Part shown: positions 1 through 7,953 of the stretch, piece by piece
Position numbering within the stretch: position 1 is the first letter of the stretch
Layout of the letters: every line of letters begins with the position of its first letter
Notes under the pieces: model-generated
Databases searched by the model: none
What the model saw: only the letters and a program-made list of their open reading frames with translations
What the model was told of the DNA's origin: nothing
Assembly (NCBI GenBank): GCA_902769875.1
Contig: CACXQV010000011.1
Coordinates: 1 to 57,344 of the forward strand
Length of the DNA: 57,344 bases
Source: an uncultured Bacteroidia bacterium
GTDB lineage: Bacteria; Bacteroidota; Bacteroidia; Bacteroidales; F082
Reading direction: 5' to 3'
Made by a program: the position numbers and the translations under genes

Positions 1-244
1 GCTTGACCCGCAATCCCTACGCCTATGTACATTCCCACCCTCCAAGCCATCGACTATGCATTTGCGGGGACGCAAATGACGACAATGCCAGTCGGGGTGT
101 TGCCGCAGACGAGGCCGTCTGCTAACCCGTTGGAGGCGACCATCATCACCCGTGCCCCTCATTGCGGGCTTGACCCGCAATCCCTACCCCCTCATCGCAC
201 AAGCCATCGACTATTCATTTGCGGGGACGCAAATGACGACAATG
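1..244. repeat. Two direct copies of a palindrome-rich intergenic block
   Basis: Bases 1-87 and 168-244 are two copies of one block. Each contains the right part of an ATTGCGGG-CTTGA-CCCGCAAT palindrome (complete at 161-181, cut by the window edge in copy 1) and a CATTTGCG-GGGA-CGCAAATG palindrome (59-78 and 216-235). Between the copies, 105-122 is a third palindrome, GCAGACG-AGGC-CGTCTGC, which recurs inside a coding gene at 33504-33521. A further hairpin has arms GCAGGGGT (291-298) and ACCCCTGC (312-319). No gene is visible from 1 to 771; open frames here are short and contain these repeats. Confidence 0.8.
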
Positions 245-358
245 AAAAATTCGTTTAATTCGCATAATTCGCCGTTGTTTATCCTTCGCCGCAGGGGTTT
301 CATTGCATTTCACCCCTGCCTAATATCCTACGTCACTCCGTGACTGTTCGACACTGGT

Positions 359-429
359 GTCGCTTGTGCAGGGACTGACGTCGCCTGTGCAGGGACTAAC
401 GTCGCCTGTGCAGGGACTCATGTCGCCTG
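359..429. repeat. 21-bp tandem repeat
   Basis: Three 21-base units start at 359, 380 and 401, with a partial fourth at 422. Each begins GTCGCYTGTGCAGGGACT and differs mainly in the last three bases (GAC, AAC, CAT). The array lies in the gene-free stretch before 771 and has no convincing coding frame. Confidence 0.85.
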
Positions 430-514
430 CTTACTGATATGCCGTCCCTATGGGACTTTGTGTTGGCACACGATGGAACCCCGAAGGGGTGGCAGCAATG
501 TAGGCAGGCGGTGT

Positions 515-650
515 AAACCCCTGCCTGTATGAAACCCCTGCCGGTATGTTGATGTAAACCCCTGCCGGTATGAAACCCATGGCGGTATGTTGGTGTGAAC
601 CCCTGCCGGTATGAAACCCCTGCCGATAAATTGGTGTGAACCCTGCCGAC
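515..650. repeat. 41-bp higher-order tandem repeat (17 + 24)
   Basis: The core AAACCCCTGCCGGTATG, or a close variant, starts at 515, 532, 556, 573, 597, 614 and 638. The spacings are 17, 24, 17, 24, 17 and 24, so the true unit is 41 bases made of two alternating sub-units. The 24-base sub-unit carries an extra linker such as TTGATGT or TTGGTGT. The first core is slightly diverged and the last is cut short. Confidence 0.88.
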
Positions 651-771
651 ACGGAAAATTAACGGAAATTCGTGGTACATTTATGGCCATTCGTGTAAAA
701 AAATCCGTATCTTTTTTTCGGCAGGTGTTTGTTTTTCTTTCCGATGAACGGTTACGGCATGAATCCCCGCC

Positions 772-1482
772 TCAGAAATCCATATTCGACTGCGCGAGGA
801 GCTGTTTCGTGTCGGGGTTGAAGGCCGTCAGGTTGCCCATGCCCGGCTTGTTGGTCACAAAGACGCCGTTGTCCAACGCGATGAAGTCGTAGTTGGCGTT
901 TTGCTCGATGACGAGGCTCATGAAGCTGTAGTCGACGGGGATGTGCCCGTGGATGATTTTCTTGCCGCGCGACTTGCCGAAATCCACCTTGAACTTTCGT
1001 GTCCACATCATGCTGTGTTCGTCCTCGAAGGGGTTGGCGATGTTGAAGTTCATCCCGGCGTGTACCAGAATGTATTCCTCCAACTCGATATATGGAAGGC
1101 AGGCGTTCATCCAGTCGATGTACGACTTGGGGATTTCGCGCGGGTGCTTCACCCCGAAGCTGTCCAACGTGGCTTTGGCGCCCACGGCTTCCCATTCTTT
1201 TTGCTCGGGGTGCTTGCCTCCGAAGAATTTCTTCTTTTGGTCGGCTTCGAAGGCTTTCACGCACATATCCTCGTGGTTGCCCTTCAAGAGGTGGACGTTG
1301 TATTCCTCCTGTTGCAGATGCATCAGGTAGTCCAACACGCCTTTGCCGTCGGGGCCGCGGTCGATGTAGTCGCCCAAGAAATAGAGATGGTCGTTTTTGG
1401 TGACTTTGAGGGTGTTCTTGAGCAGCGCTTTCAGTGTGAGGGCGCAGCCGTGAATGTCGGGGATAATCCAGCGTTGGGCCAT
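772..1482 (-). CDS. PP1/PP2A-like serine/threonine phosphatase (calcineurin-type metallophosphoesterase)
   Basis: The 236-residue protein has the metallophosphoesterase motifs in order: PDIHG (residues 8-12), GDYIDRG (37-43), GNHE (68-71), VHAG (140-143) and HGH (178-180). These residues bind two metal ions and hydrolyse a phosphomonoester. Spacing and length fit the small bacterial PP1 group, often annotated as serine/threonine protein phosphatase 1; symmetrical Ap4A hydrolase (ApaH) is a related alternative. No signal peptide is seen, so it should be cytoplasmic. It starts 9 bases after the stop of the plsC-like gene and is probably co-transcribed with it. The true substrate is unknown. Confidence 0.88.
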   Translation of the reverse strand: MAQRWIIPDIHGCALTLKALLKNTLKVTKNDHLYFLGDYIDRGPDGKGVLDYLMHLQQEEYNVHLLKGNHEDMCVKAFEADQKKKFFGGKHPEQKEWEAVGAKATLDSFGVKHPREIPKSYIDWMNACLPYIELEEYILVHAGMNFNIANPFEDEHSMMWTRKFKVDFGKSRGKKIIHGHIPVDYSFMSLVIEQNANYDFIALDNGVFVTNKPGMGNLTAFNPDTKQLLAQSNMDF

Positions 1483-1491
1483 GGCTTATGA

Positions 1492-2781
1492 TTAAAACAA
1501 GGTGTTGAGTTTCAATGCTTCATATTGTTTGCGCAGTTGGGTCTTGAAAGTCCAGCGCACGTCGGAAATCCAACGGCGGGCCAACTCGCAATAGTCGACG
1601 AAGAGGCGGTAGGAGAAATAGAGCAATACCGTTCCAAACAAGGCCCACATCCATTGCAGGTTGCAGAACAAGACCACCGTGCCGATGGTGAATATGATGG
1701 GCGAAAGCACGAACCTCACGCCAAAACTGGCGGTGTTGCCGAAGGCGGGGTCTTTCAGCTTGCCTCTGATCACCAACGTGGCAATCCATGTGGGCAGGTT
1801 GACGGCTGCCGAGGCCAAGAAATAGGGGAGGCCCACCACCAGCACGGCAAACTTCCACAACGAATTGAGGAAAGGCTTCCGCTTTGCGGTCGACATCACC
1901 GAAATCCTCTGTTTTTTGCGTTCTTCGGCAAATTCGAGCACCTTTTGGAAGAGCATTTTGGCTTCTTCGGGCTTTTCTTCCTTGTATTTCAACACATTGG
2001 CAACGGTTTTGCGGTTGCGTTGCATCTTCTTGAACAAGCCTCCGGCGCGTTTTTCGTTCTTCATCTTCACGATTTCCCAGATGGCGTCGTAGTCCTCGTC
2101 GTCGGGGATGTAGGTGAACAGTTTCGATATTTCGTCGTGAAGCCGCTCTTTCAGGATGTTGATGTTGGCGGCTTCGTTCTCCTCGGTCGTGGTCTTGAAG
2201 AATTCGGTCACATTGATGGGCTGGCCGAAATGGATCATGGCCGTGCTGCGGTAGCGGAAATAGTCGCCGTATTCGATGGCCGTGGGCACGATGTAAACGG
2301 GCTTTTGGTCGCCGAATTGCTTGTTGGCGTCGACGGCGATGTGGAACAGGCCTTTGCCCATCCGCATCAGCGAATGCTTGGTGCGGTGCATCCCTTCGGG
2401 GAAAAGATAGAGGTCTACGTTGTCGTGGATGACGTCGACGGCCTTGTTGAGCGAGTCGTCGTTTTGGCGCACTGCGGCCACCCCGTTGCGGATGCGGAAG
2501 ATGGGAAGGATGCGGAAGAAGTTCAGGATTTTGGCGATGACGGGATTCTTGAAGATGTCGCCTCGGGCGATGAACACCTTTCGCACGTTGTTTGACGAAA
2601 GCAACACCAAAGCATCCATCAGCGTGTTGCTGTGGTTGACGCCGAAGATGACAGCCGCGCCTTTTGGGATGTTCCCTTTCCCGTGCACCTCAAACCTGCG
2701 ATACGAGGTCCTTGTGTGCCAGTTGACATAGGGCAGCAAAAACGAGTACCAAAAGTCGGGATCTTGTATTTTCTTAGCCAT
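1492..2781 (-). CDS. 1-acyl-sn-glycerol-3-phosphate acyltransferase-like (PlsC/LPLAT) membrane protein
   Basis: The protein has 429 residues. The acyltransferase block begins with NHSNTLMDA, giving H50-x5-D56 instead of the common H-x4-D, as seen in one bacterial LPLAT subfamily. A FPEG motif (126-129) follows, for binding the phosphate of the acceptor. The C-terminal third has hydrophobic segments at roughly 310-340 and 355-395, so it is probably membrane-bound. The likely role is acyl transfer in phospholipid synthesis, although the long C-terminal extension is unlike classical PlsC and the acceptor may differ. A TACTTTTG box lies 22 bases upstream, and the phosphatase gene follows after 9 bases. 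Confidence 0.85.
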   Translation of the reverse strand: MAKKIQDPDFWYSFLLPYVNWHTRTSYRRFEVHGKGNIPKGAAVIFGVNHSNTLMDALVLLSSNNVRKVFIARGDIFKNPVIAKILNFFRILPIFRIRNGVAAVRQNDDSLNKAVDVIHDNVDLYLFPEGMHRTKHSLMRMGKGLFHIAVDANKQFGDQKPVYIVPTAIEYGDYFRYRSTAMIHFGQPINVTEFFKTTTEENEAANINILKERLHDEISKLFTYIPDDEDYDAIWEIVKMKNEKRAGGLFKKMQRNRKTVANVLKYKEEKPEEAKMLFQKVLEFAEERKKQRISVMSTAKRKPFLNSLWKFAVLVVGLPYFLASAAVNLPTWIATLVIRGKLKDPAFGNTASFGVRFVLSPIIFTIGTVVLFCNLQWMWALFGTVLLYFSYRLFVDYCELARRWISDVRWTFKTQLRKQYEALKLNTLF

Positions 2782-2802
2782 TTAAACCATCGAATTAAGC
2801 TA

Positions 2803-2810
2803 CAAAAGTA
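2803..2810 (-). promoter_or_regulatory. Bacteroidota-type -7 box for the plsC-like gene
   Basis: The reverse strand reads TACTTTTG, matching TAnnTTTG, 22 bases before the start at 2781. The divergent mltF-like gene has a weaker TATTTTTA at 2862-2869, so this 110-base gap is a divergent promoter region. Confidence 0.6.
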
Positions 2811-2891
2811 CGTATTTCAACCTTACGAAAGCCTTTTTTTCAATCAAATTACAAAATTTACTATTTTTACCGCGCCAAAACACACCATACC

Positions 2892-4355
2892 ATGTTGAAA
2901 AATATACGTTTTTTATGGGTCGTGCTCGTTGCCGCCTTGCTTCTCACGGCTTGCGTGAACGACCGGCAACCAGCAAACTTTGTTGGAGAAGAACCTGAAG
3001 AACCGGCGGAAACGCACACACTTCAGCTTCAACCCGTCGACACCATCCCGTGTTTCGACCATTTGCGGGAAAAGGGTGTACTGACGGCTGTCACCAATTG
3101 CGGCGAAATCAATTATAATATGTATAATGGTCACCCGTCGGGCTTCGAGTTCGAGTTGCTCAAGGACTTCTGCGATTTCTACGACCTCAAGCTCGAAATT
3201 GTCGTGAACGACAATATGGATTCGTGCTTCTGCCTGCTTGATGCCGATGAGGTGGATATTGTGGCCACGGGCGTAGGCTTGAACAAGCGGTTGAAACAGA
3301 AGTATTTCCTCACCAATCCCATCTTCACCCAAAAAAGCGTCCTCGTGCAGCGTATGCCTCGTGGCTGGGGGAAGATGTCGACCGAAAACGAAGTTGAAAA
3401 CCAATTGCTCCGCTCGCCTCTCGAGCTGTCTCGCAAAACCGTCTACGTTACCAAGGGATTGCATACCGCCGATGTGGTGGAGCACTTGTCGGAGGAGATT
3501 GGCGACACGATTTATGTCGTGGAAAGCGATTCGTTGAGCCCCATCGATTTGATTCGCATGGTGAACGACAGCCTGATTGATTATGCCGTTGTCGACGAAT
3601 ACATCGCGAAGATGATTGCCTACAATATGAACGGCTTGGACACGAAGCTGGCCGTCAGCATCGAGCAGCCCATAGGTTGGCTGGTCAAGCGACACGAAAA
3701 CGACTCTTCGCTCCTGAATGCCATTAACGAATGGATTGATGACGCCGAGCAAAAGCATTTGAGGAAAATCATGTTGCGGTATATCAAGAATGGACGCTAT
3801 GTTTCATCGAGGCGTGAAGAGTCGAACCGGCGTTTGTCGTCGTTCGACAGCGCCATCAAGAAGACCGCCAAGCAAATCGGCTGGGATTGGAGGCTGCTGG
3901 CTGCGCTGATTTACCAAGAGTCGCGTTTCAAGGTGGATTTGGAGAGCGATAAAGGCGCTTTCGGCTTGATGCAACTCATGCCTTCGGTGATGTCGAGGTA
4001 TGGCATCGACTATAACTCGTCGCCACAAGAGCAGCTTGAAGCTGGAGGGAAACTGATCAAATATCTCGACAAATGCTTGAAGAACAAGGTGGTCGACAGT
4101 TTGGAAAGGGTGAAGTTCGTTTTGGCGGCCTATAATGCCGGATTGGGTCATGTGTATGACGCCCAGCGTTTGGCCAAAAAATTCGGGAAAGCCCCTGACG
4201 TATGGGAAGATAACGTGGATTACTACATCCTGAACAAATCGAAATTCCTCAACGACACATGCTGCAAAAGTGGCTATTTGAGAGGCGGGCAAACCTATCG
4301 TTTCGTGGAGGAGATCATGGACAGATTCTATCATTACCAGGCATTGATGGACTGA
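2892..4355 (+). CDS. MltF-like lytic murein transglycosylase (lipoprotein)
   Basis: The 487-residue protein starts with a lipoprotein signal ending in LLLTAC (lipidated Cys about residue 21). Residues about 55-300 form a periplasmic solute-binding protein family 3 domain, and about 320-460 form an SLT lysozyme-like domain. The SLT domain has the catalytic Glu in YQESRF (about residue 343), GAFGLMQLMP, and AAYNAG further on. This is the MltF architecture, which cleaves the MurNAc-GlcNAc bond of peptidoglycan from a membrane anchor. The gene is divergent from the plsC-like gene and appears to be a single unit. Confidence 0.92.
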   Translation: MLKNIRFLWVVLVAALLLTACVNDRQPANFVGEEPEEPAETHTLQLQPVDTIPCFDHLREKGVLTAVTNCGEINYNMYNGHPSGFEFELLKDFCDFYDLKLEIVVNDNMDSCFCLLDADEVDIVATGVGLNKRLKQKYFLTNPIFTQKSVLVQRMPRGWGKMSTENEVENQLLRSPLELSRKTVYVTKGLHTADVVEHLSEEIGDTIYVVESDSLSPIDLIRMVNDSLIDYAVVDEYIAKMIAYNMNGLDTKLAVSIEQPIGWLVKRHENDSSLLNAINEWIDDAEQKHLRKIMLRYIKNGRYVSSRREESNRRLSSFDSAIKKTAKQIGWDWRLLAALIYQESRFKVDLESDKGAFGLMQLMPSVMSRYGIDYNSSPQEQLEAGGKLIKYLDKCLKNKVVDSLERVKFVLAAYNAGLGHVYDAQRLAKKFGKAPDVWEDNVDYYILNKSKFLNDTCCKSGYLRGGQTYRFVEEIMDRFYHYQALMD

Positions 4356-4377
4356 ATGATATGGTTTTGGATTTTTG

Positions 4378-4412
4378 GACGCGAGACTTCGGGACGCGAG
4401 ACTTCGGGACGC
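4378..4412. repeat. 15-bp direct repeat of the GACGCGAGACTTCGG family
   Basis: Two perfect units GACGCGAGACTTCGG start at 4378 and 4393, with the start of a third at 4408. The same family recurs in the leader modules near 28493 and 34081. The following bases carry TGAGCCCGTCGAAGG, a half copy of the inverted repeat at 43386. The rest of the gap to 4645 is AT-rich and contains a 17-base tandem duplication (TCTTGATAATAAGA at 4601 and 4618) just before the next start. No small gene is supported here. Confidence 0.75.
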
Positions 4413-4645
4413 TGAACAGGGCGTCTGAGCCCGTCGAAGGCTCCTTGCCCTCCGTCCCCCGTCCTAATACTGGACACCTAAATTCAATCAATGGCACTTC
4501 CAAGAATTGCCTGCAATTTTTTCGAATTAACTACGTTGAATCTTCTATTTCATTAAAATTCACATAATCAACAAAATAGAATATTCTCAAATTCTCTAAT
4601 TCTTGATAATAAGACATTCTTGATAATAAGAAAACCCGTATACCA

Positions 4646-5281
4646 ATGAAAAAGATTTTCCTCATTTTGACCGTAGGCATTTTCGTTATGCTGGGTCGTG
4701 TTTCGCTGAAAGCCCAATCCTTCAATGCCGGCCTTGTTGTCGGCCCAACGTTTTGTCAGGTGGATGGCGACAGCTATTACGGCTTCCACCAATTGGGCTT
4801 CACGGCGGGAGCCTTCGTCAACTTGCCGTTTGACGACTATTTCTCGGCCCAAATGGAGCTGAAGTATTCGCTCTTGGGCGCGCATTCGTCCGACAAAGAG
4901 GTGAATGAATTCTATTACAACCCTTATAGCCTTCGCCTGCATTACGCCGAGGTGCCGCTGATGTTGCGTATGAATCTGGGGTTTTTCAGGATGGATTTCC
5001 TCACTTTGGAGGCTGGACTAAGTGCCGATGTCCGCGTCAGGGCTACCGAGGATGTGGATGGCGACTTCCAAATCACTACCCCGCGCTGGAATGCCTTCTC
5101 GATGACGGCCAATGCGGGTGCTCATTTTGCCATCAACGAGCATCTTAGCATCGGTGCGCGTTTTATGTATTCCGTGGTGCCCATCCGCTTTTCGGGCTAC
5201 CCGGGCTGGTTCTACAACCAGTATTACAACAAGGTGATTCAGTTCACGTTGACCTACAACATCAATTCTCCTCTGAGATAA
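4646..5281 (+). CDS. Outer-membrane beta-barrel protein (porin-family type)
   Basis: The 211-residue protein has a signal peptide of about 25 residues ending KAQS. The rest is alternating aromatic/polar strands with glycines and tight turns, as in the small eight-stranded outer-membrane beta-barrel family (PF13568-like). It should sit in the outer membrane; no specific ligand can be deduced. It converges on queG with only two bases between the stops. Confidence 0.8.
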   Translation: MKKIFLILTVGIFVMLGRVSLKAQSFNAGLVVGPTFCQVDGDSYYGFHQLGFTAGAFVNLPFDDYFSAQMELKYSLLGAHSSDKEVNEFYYNPYSLRLHYAEVPLMLRMNLGFFRMDFLTLEAGLSADVRVRATEDVDGDFQITTPRWNAFSMTANAGAHFAINEHLSIGARFMYSVVPIRFSGYPGWFYNQYYNKVIQFTLTYNINSPLR

Positions 5282-5283
5282 AG

Positions 5284-6618
5284 CTACTCATCGTCGTGGA
5301 CTGCGTTCCGCAATTCACCACCCGAGATAAAATCAATATTCCTTTTCAGCCCTTCAAATCCTGCTCGTTGCACGGCGGAATGCTTGAATAATGCCTCAAA
5401 TTCATCCTTTGACAGGCTTTTCCAATCCTTTTCTCGCATAGCCAAGAGCTGATCCGAGGGCTGAAACTCAGGCTCCACGTTGGGCAAGGCGAAACGGTTG
5501 TAGGGACACACGTCTTGGCAGATGTCGCAGCCGTACATCCAGCCTTTGAACAGTGTTGGGTCGTGGCCGTCCAACGAGCCTTTGTATTCGATGGTCAAGT
5601 AGGAGATGCACTTGCGGGCGTCGATATGGAACGGAGCTTCTAAAGCTCCTGTGGGACAGGCATCTAAGCATCGTGTGCAGCGACCGCAGCGGTTGGTCAA
5701 GACTTGGCCGGTTTCGGTCAAGTCCAAAGGCAGAAACAAATGCCCGATGAAGAAAAACGACCCGCCCCCTTGTCGCTGACTGCGTCCCGCAGTCAGAAAC
5801 TGATGGTGAGGCGTGGACAACGATTGATGATTGCGGGACGCAATCATCGATAATGGGTTGATAGGTGTGGCGGATGGTTCCTGATTGCGGGACGCAATCA
5901 TCGACAATGGGTTGTTGGGTGTGGCGGGTGGTTCCTGATTGCGGGACGCAATCATTGACAATGGGTTGATAGGTGTGGCGGATGGTTCCTGATTGCGGGA
6001 CGCAATCATTGACAATGGGATGTTGGGAGAGGTGGATGGTTCCTGATTGCGGGACGCAATCATCGACAATGGGTTGGTTGGTGTGGTAGGTGGTTCCTGA
6101 TTGCGGGACGCAATCAGCGACAATGAAGGATGTATCAGCATGGTGTTTTTCCCGATGAAACCTAAGCCGCAGCGCACGGCCCATGCACGGTCGAGAACGG
6201 GGGCTGAGTCGACGAAAATGCGTGTGCCTTCAAGTTTTCCTGTCTGGGTTTCAATGCGTTCCAAGAGCAGCCGCATCTTGCGTTTCAAGACATCGTGATA
6301 GTCGGCACCGTAGGCATATTTGGCGATTTTGAAGTGCTCGCCGTCGCCCAATTGCTGTTTTGGGAAATAGTTGTATAGTACGGTGACGATGCTTTTTGTG
6401 CCTTCCACGAGCAGGCGTGGGTCGTAACGTTTCTCGCGATTGCGGGTCAGGTAACCCATCTCGCCTTCGTGCTCTTCTTCGAGCCATTGTTCCATGTGTG
6501 CCGACTCCTTGTCCAAAGCCGTTGCACAAGCAATGCCACAGGCATCAAAGCCCATCTTCTCAGCCTCGTCGACAATCCACTGAGATAAACTGCCCATTGG
6601 TTTCGTGTCCCGCGTCAT
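5284..6618 (-). CDS. queG: Epoxyqueuosine reductase QueG with an in-frame repeat insertion
   Basis: QueG reduces epoxyqueuosine to queuosine in tRNA using cobalamin and two [4Fe-4S] clusters. Its core is present: GLGFIGKNTML (about residues 157-167), the first cluster motif CGRCTRCLDACP (about 305-320) and the second CDICQDVCPYN (about 360-372). Between NTMLIHP and GSFFFIGHLFLPLDL, where family members have only a few residues, there are about 120 extra residues: six repeats of 18 residues (SMIASRNQEP plus a variable TP-rich part) and a seventh related palindrome. The frame is kept throughout. The start MTRDTKPMG at 6618 lies 1 base beyond the previous gene's stop; an upstream extension to 6720 would overlap that gene. 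Whether the enlarged enzyme is active cannot be told. Confidence 0.9.
   Translation of the reverse strand: MTRDTKPMGSLSQWIVDEAEKMGFDACGIACATALDKESAHMEQWLEEEHEGEMGYLTRNREKRYDPRLLVEGTKSIVTVLYNYFPKQQLGDGEHFKIAKYAYGADYHDVLKRKMRLLLERIETQTGKLEGTRIFVDSAPVLDRAWAVRCGLGFIGKNTMLIHPSLSLIASRNQEPPTTPTNPLSMIASRNQEPSTSPNIPLSMIASRNQEPSATPINPLSMIASRNQEPPATPNNPLSMIASRNQEPSATPINPLSMIASRNHQSLSTPHHQFLTAGRSQRQGGGSFFFIGHLFLPLDLTETGQVLTNRCGRCTRCLDACPTGALEAPFHIDARKCISYLTIEYKGSLDGHDPTLFKGWMYGCDICQDVCPYNRFALPNVEPEFQPSDQLLAMREKDWKSLSKDEFEALFKHSAVQRAGFEGLKRNIDFISGGELRNAVHDDE
5777..6116. repeat. 54-bp tandem array built on a palindrome, inside queG
   Basis: The palindrome TGATTGCG-GGA-CGCAATCA begins at 5828, 5882, 5936, 5990, 6044 and 6098, exactly 54 bases (18 codons) apart. 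A variant, TGACTGCG-TCC-CGCAGTCA, begins at 5777. Relative to the others its arms carry matching changes on both sides (T to C with A to G), so the pairing is preserved. The spacer parts differ between units by several substitutions. The period is a multiple of three, so all frames through the array stay open. Confidence 0.95.
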
Positions 6619-6619
6619 T

Positions 6620-7327
6620 TTAGAACGGCGCGAACGAAAATCCCACCGACAGAGGATGGATTTCGGGTGCCTCGTGGCCCACGGCAAACACGGGCGAAAT
6701 CTGGTAGGCGGCAAACACACTCACCCATCTCCAGCCCACACGCAAGGTGGCGGAATAGGCATAACGCTCCAAGTTGTTGATGTATAGGTCTTTCTCATGG
6801 ATGGTGACGCCGCTGCCATCGGAAAGTGTTTCATCGTCGGTGTAGTCGGGGCCGACATATTTCGACTTGGCCGCCACCATCAAGCCAAACTTGAATCCCA
6901 CGCCAATCTTCAGTTGGTCCTTGATGCGGAAACGCAGCTCCAATGGCACCTCGATATAGGTCGGATTGATTTTGGCCCGCTTGAATTTGTCGTTGCCGCG
7001 ATACGATTCCGAAAACAACATCGTATCGTTGGTGTAAGGGTTGATAAGGCGGTTGTAGCAGTAATAGTTGTGCGACGACATGCCTAAACCCACCGCGACG
7101 GTGTGTTTCGAGCTTTCGCCCATAGGGAAGTTGTAGGTCAAGGCGAGGCTCACGCCTTGGTTGAAGCCTCGGGCATCCCATTTGCTGTTGTTGGCCTTGG
7201 CGAGTTGGAAATCGCTGAAAAGGTCGAAGCCCAAGGTGACTTTGTTGTCGGTCTTGTTGGCAATCAGCTGGGCGTGCGAAACCACTGAGAATGCCAGCGC
7301 GAATAGGGTCAAAAGTGCTTTTTTCAT
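6620..7327 (-). CDS. Outer-membrane beta-barrel protein
   Basis: The 235-residue protein has a clear signal peptide (MKKALLTLF to SHAQ, about residues 1-20). It is otherwise rich in alternating strands and ends with an aromatic residue (SFAPF), typical of outer-membrane barrels. No catalytic motif is seen. The stop sits 1 base from the queG start, so the two are probably co-transcribed. The upstream gene at 7397-7852 may belong to the same unit, separated by a 69-base gap without a clear promoter. Confidence 0.78.
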   Translation of the reverse strand: MKKALLTLFALAFSVVSHAQLIANKTDNKVTLGFDLFSDFQLAKANNSKWDARGFNQGVSLALTYNFPMGESSKHTVAVGLGMSSHNYYCYNRLINPYTNDTMLFSESYRGNDKFKRAKINPTYIEVPLELRFRIKDQLKIGVGFKFGLMVAAKSKYVGPDYTDDETLSDGSGVTIHEKDLYINNLERYAYSATLRVGWRWVSVFAAYQISPVFAVGHEAPEIHPLSVGFSFAPF

Positions 7328-7396
7328 ATAGGAGTTGGTTTGTTGTTTGTTGTTGAAGTGTTTGTTTGGGTTTGGGAGGGATTGTGATCCACCATG

Positions 7397-7852
7397 TCAG
7401 TGGTTCAGTTCGGCTGCAATGGCCGAGCGCTCGTCGAGCAGGCGGTTGATTTCCTCGTCGGAGAGGTTGCCTGCACGCAGTTGGTCGTCGATGGCGGCCA
7501 AATGGGCTTCGAGGTTCTCCGTCGTTCCGGGTATGTCGGTCAGTTGCTTTTCCTTGTTGACGGGCGGCTCTTGCGGCTTGGCGGTCGGGTTGACGACTTG
7601 CGGATTGCCGTTGGTGAAATCGCTCAGTTGTCCCATGACCATACCTACCATTTGTTTGGTGAATGGATCCAGCTTGTAGATTTCCACTTTCATGTCGTCT
7701 TTCAGTTCGTCGAAGTCTTCGAGAAACATTTTCAGCTGTTCCTTCTGCTCTTCGTTGATGCCAGGGATGGAGTCAAGGTCTTGGCTCTCCATCATTTTCT
7801 TGAACATGTTCAAGAAGCTGTCGAGGTTATTGTTGAGGTTGTTGTCTTCCAT
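7397..7852 (-). CDS. Hypothetical acidic helical cytoplasmic protein
   Basis: I do not recognise a family. From MEDNNL at 7852 the product has 151 residues and no signal peptide. The N-terminal half (about 1-70) is acidic, amphipathic helix with repeated FLNMFKK and MFLEDFDEL elements. A Pro/Thr linker follows (about 85-100), then a helical hairpin (about 105-150) with NLSDEEINRLLDERSAI. An upstream extension to 7945 would run through the intergenic region and lacks coding character. A weak TTACTTTGC lies upstream on the reverse strand. Confidence 0.6.
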   Translation of the reverse strand: MEDNNLNNNLDSFLNMFKKMMESQDLDSIPGINEEQKEQLKMFLEDFDELKDDMKVEIYKLDPFTKQMVGMVMGQLSDFTNGNPQVVNPTAKPQEPPVNKEKQLTDIPGTTENLEAHLAAIDDQLRAGNLSDEEINRLLDERSAIAAELNH

Positions 7853-7953
7853 ATCTTTTTGTATTCCGCGTGCAAAGTAACGCTTTTTTCGTGGATTGAT
7901 TGCCTCAAATTGACATTTTTTTCCGATAATTGCATTTTCAAACACATTCTATT

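Noticed and set aside
5777-6116. Possible CRISPR array
   Set aside because: The units are 54 bases with similar spacers, lie inside a gene, and no cas gene is present. True spacers would differ completely.
5468-6184. A 238-residue minus-strand frame full of DDCVPQSGT repeats
   Set aside because: It is the queG repeat array read in another frame; the 54-base period keeps all frames open. The QueG frame has both cluster motifs.
6619-6720. Upstream extension of queG to 6720
   Set aside because: It would overlap the upstream barrel gene and has no QueG similarity. MTRDTKPMG directly follows the preceding stop.
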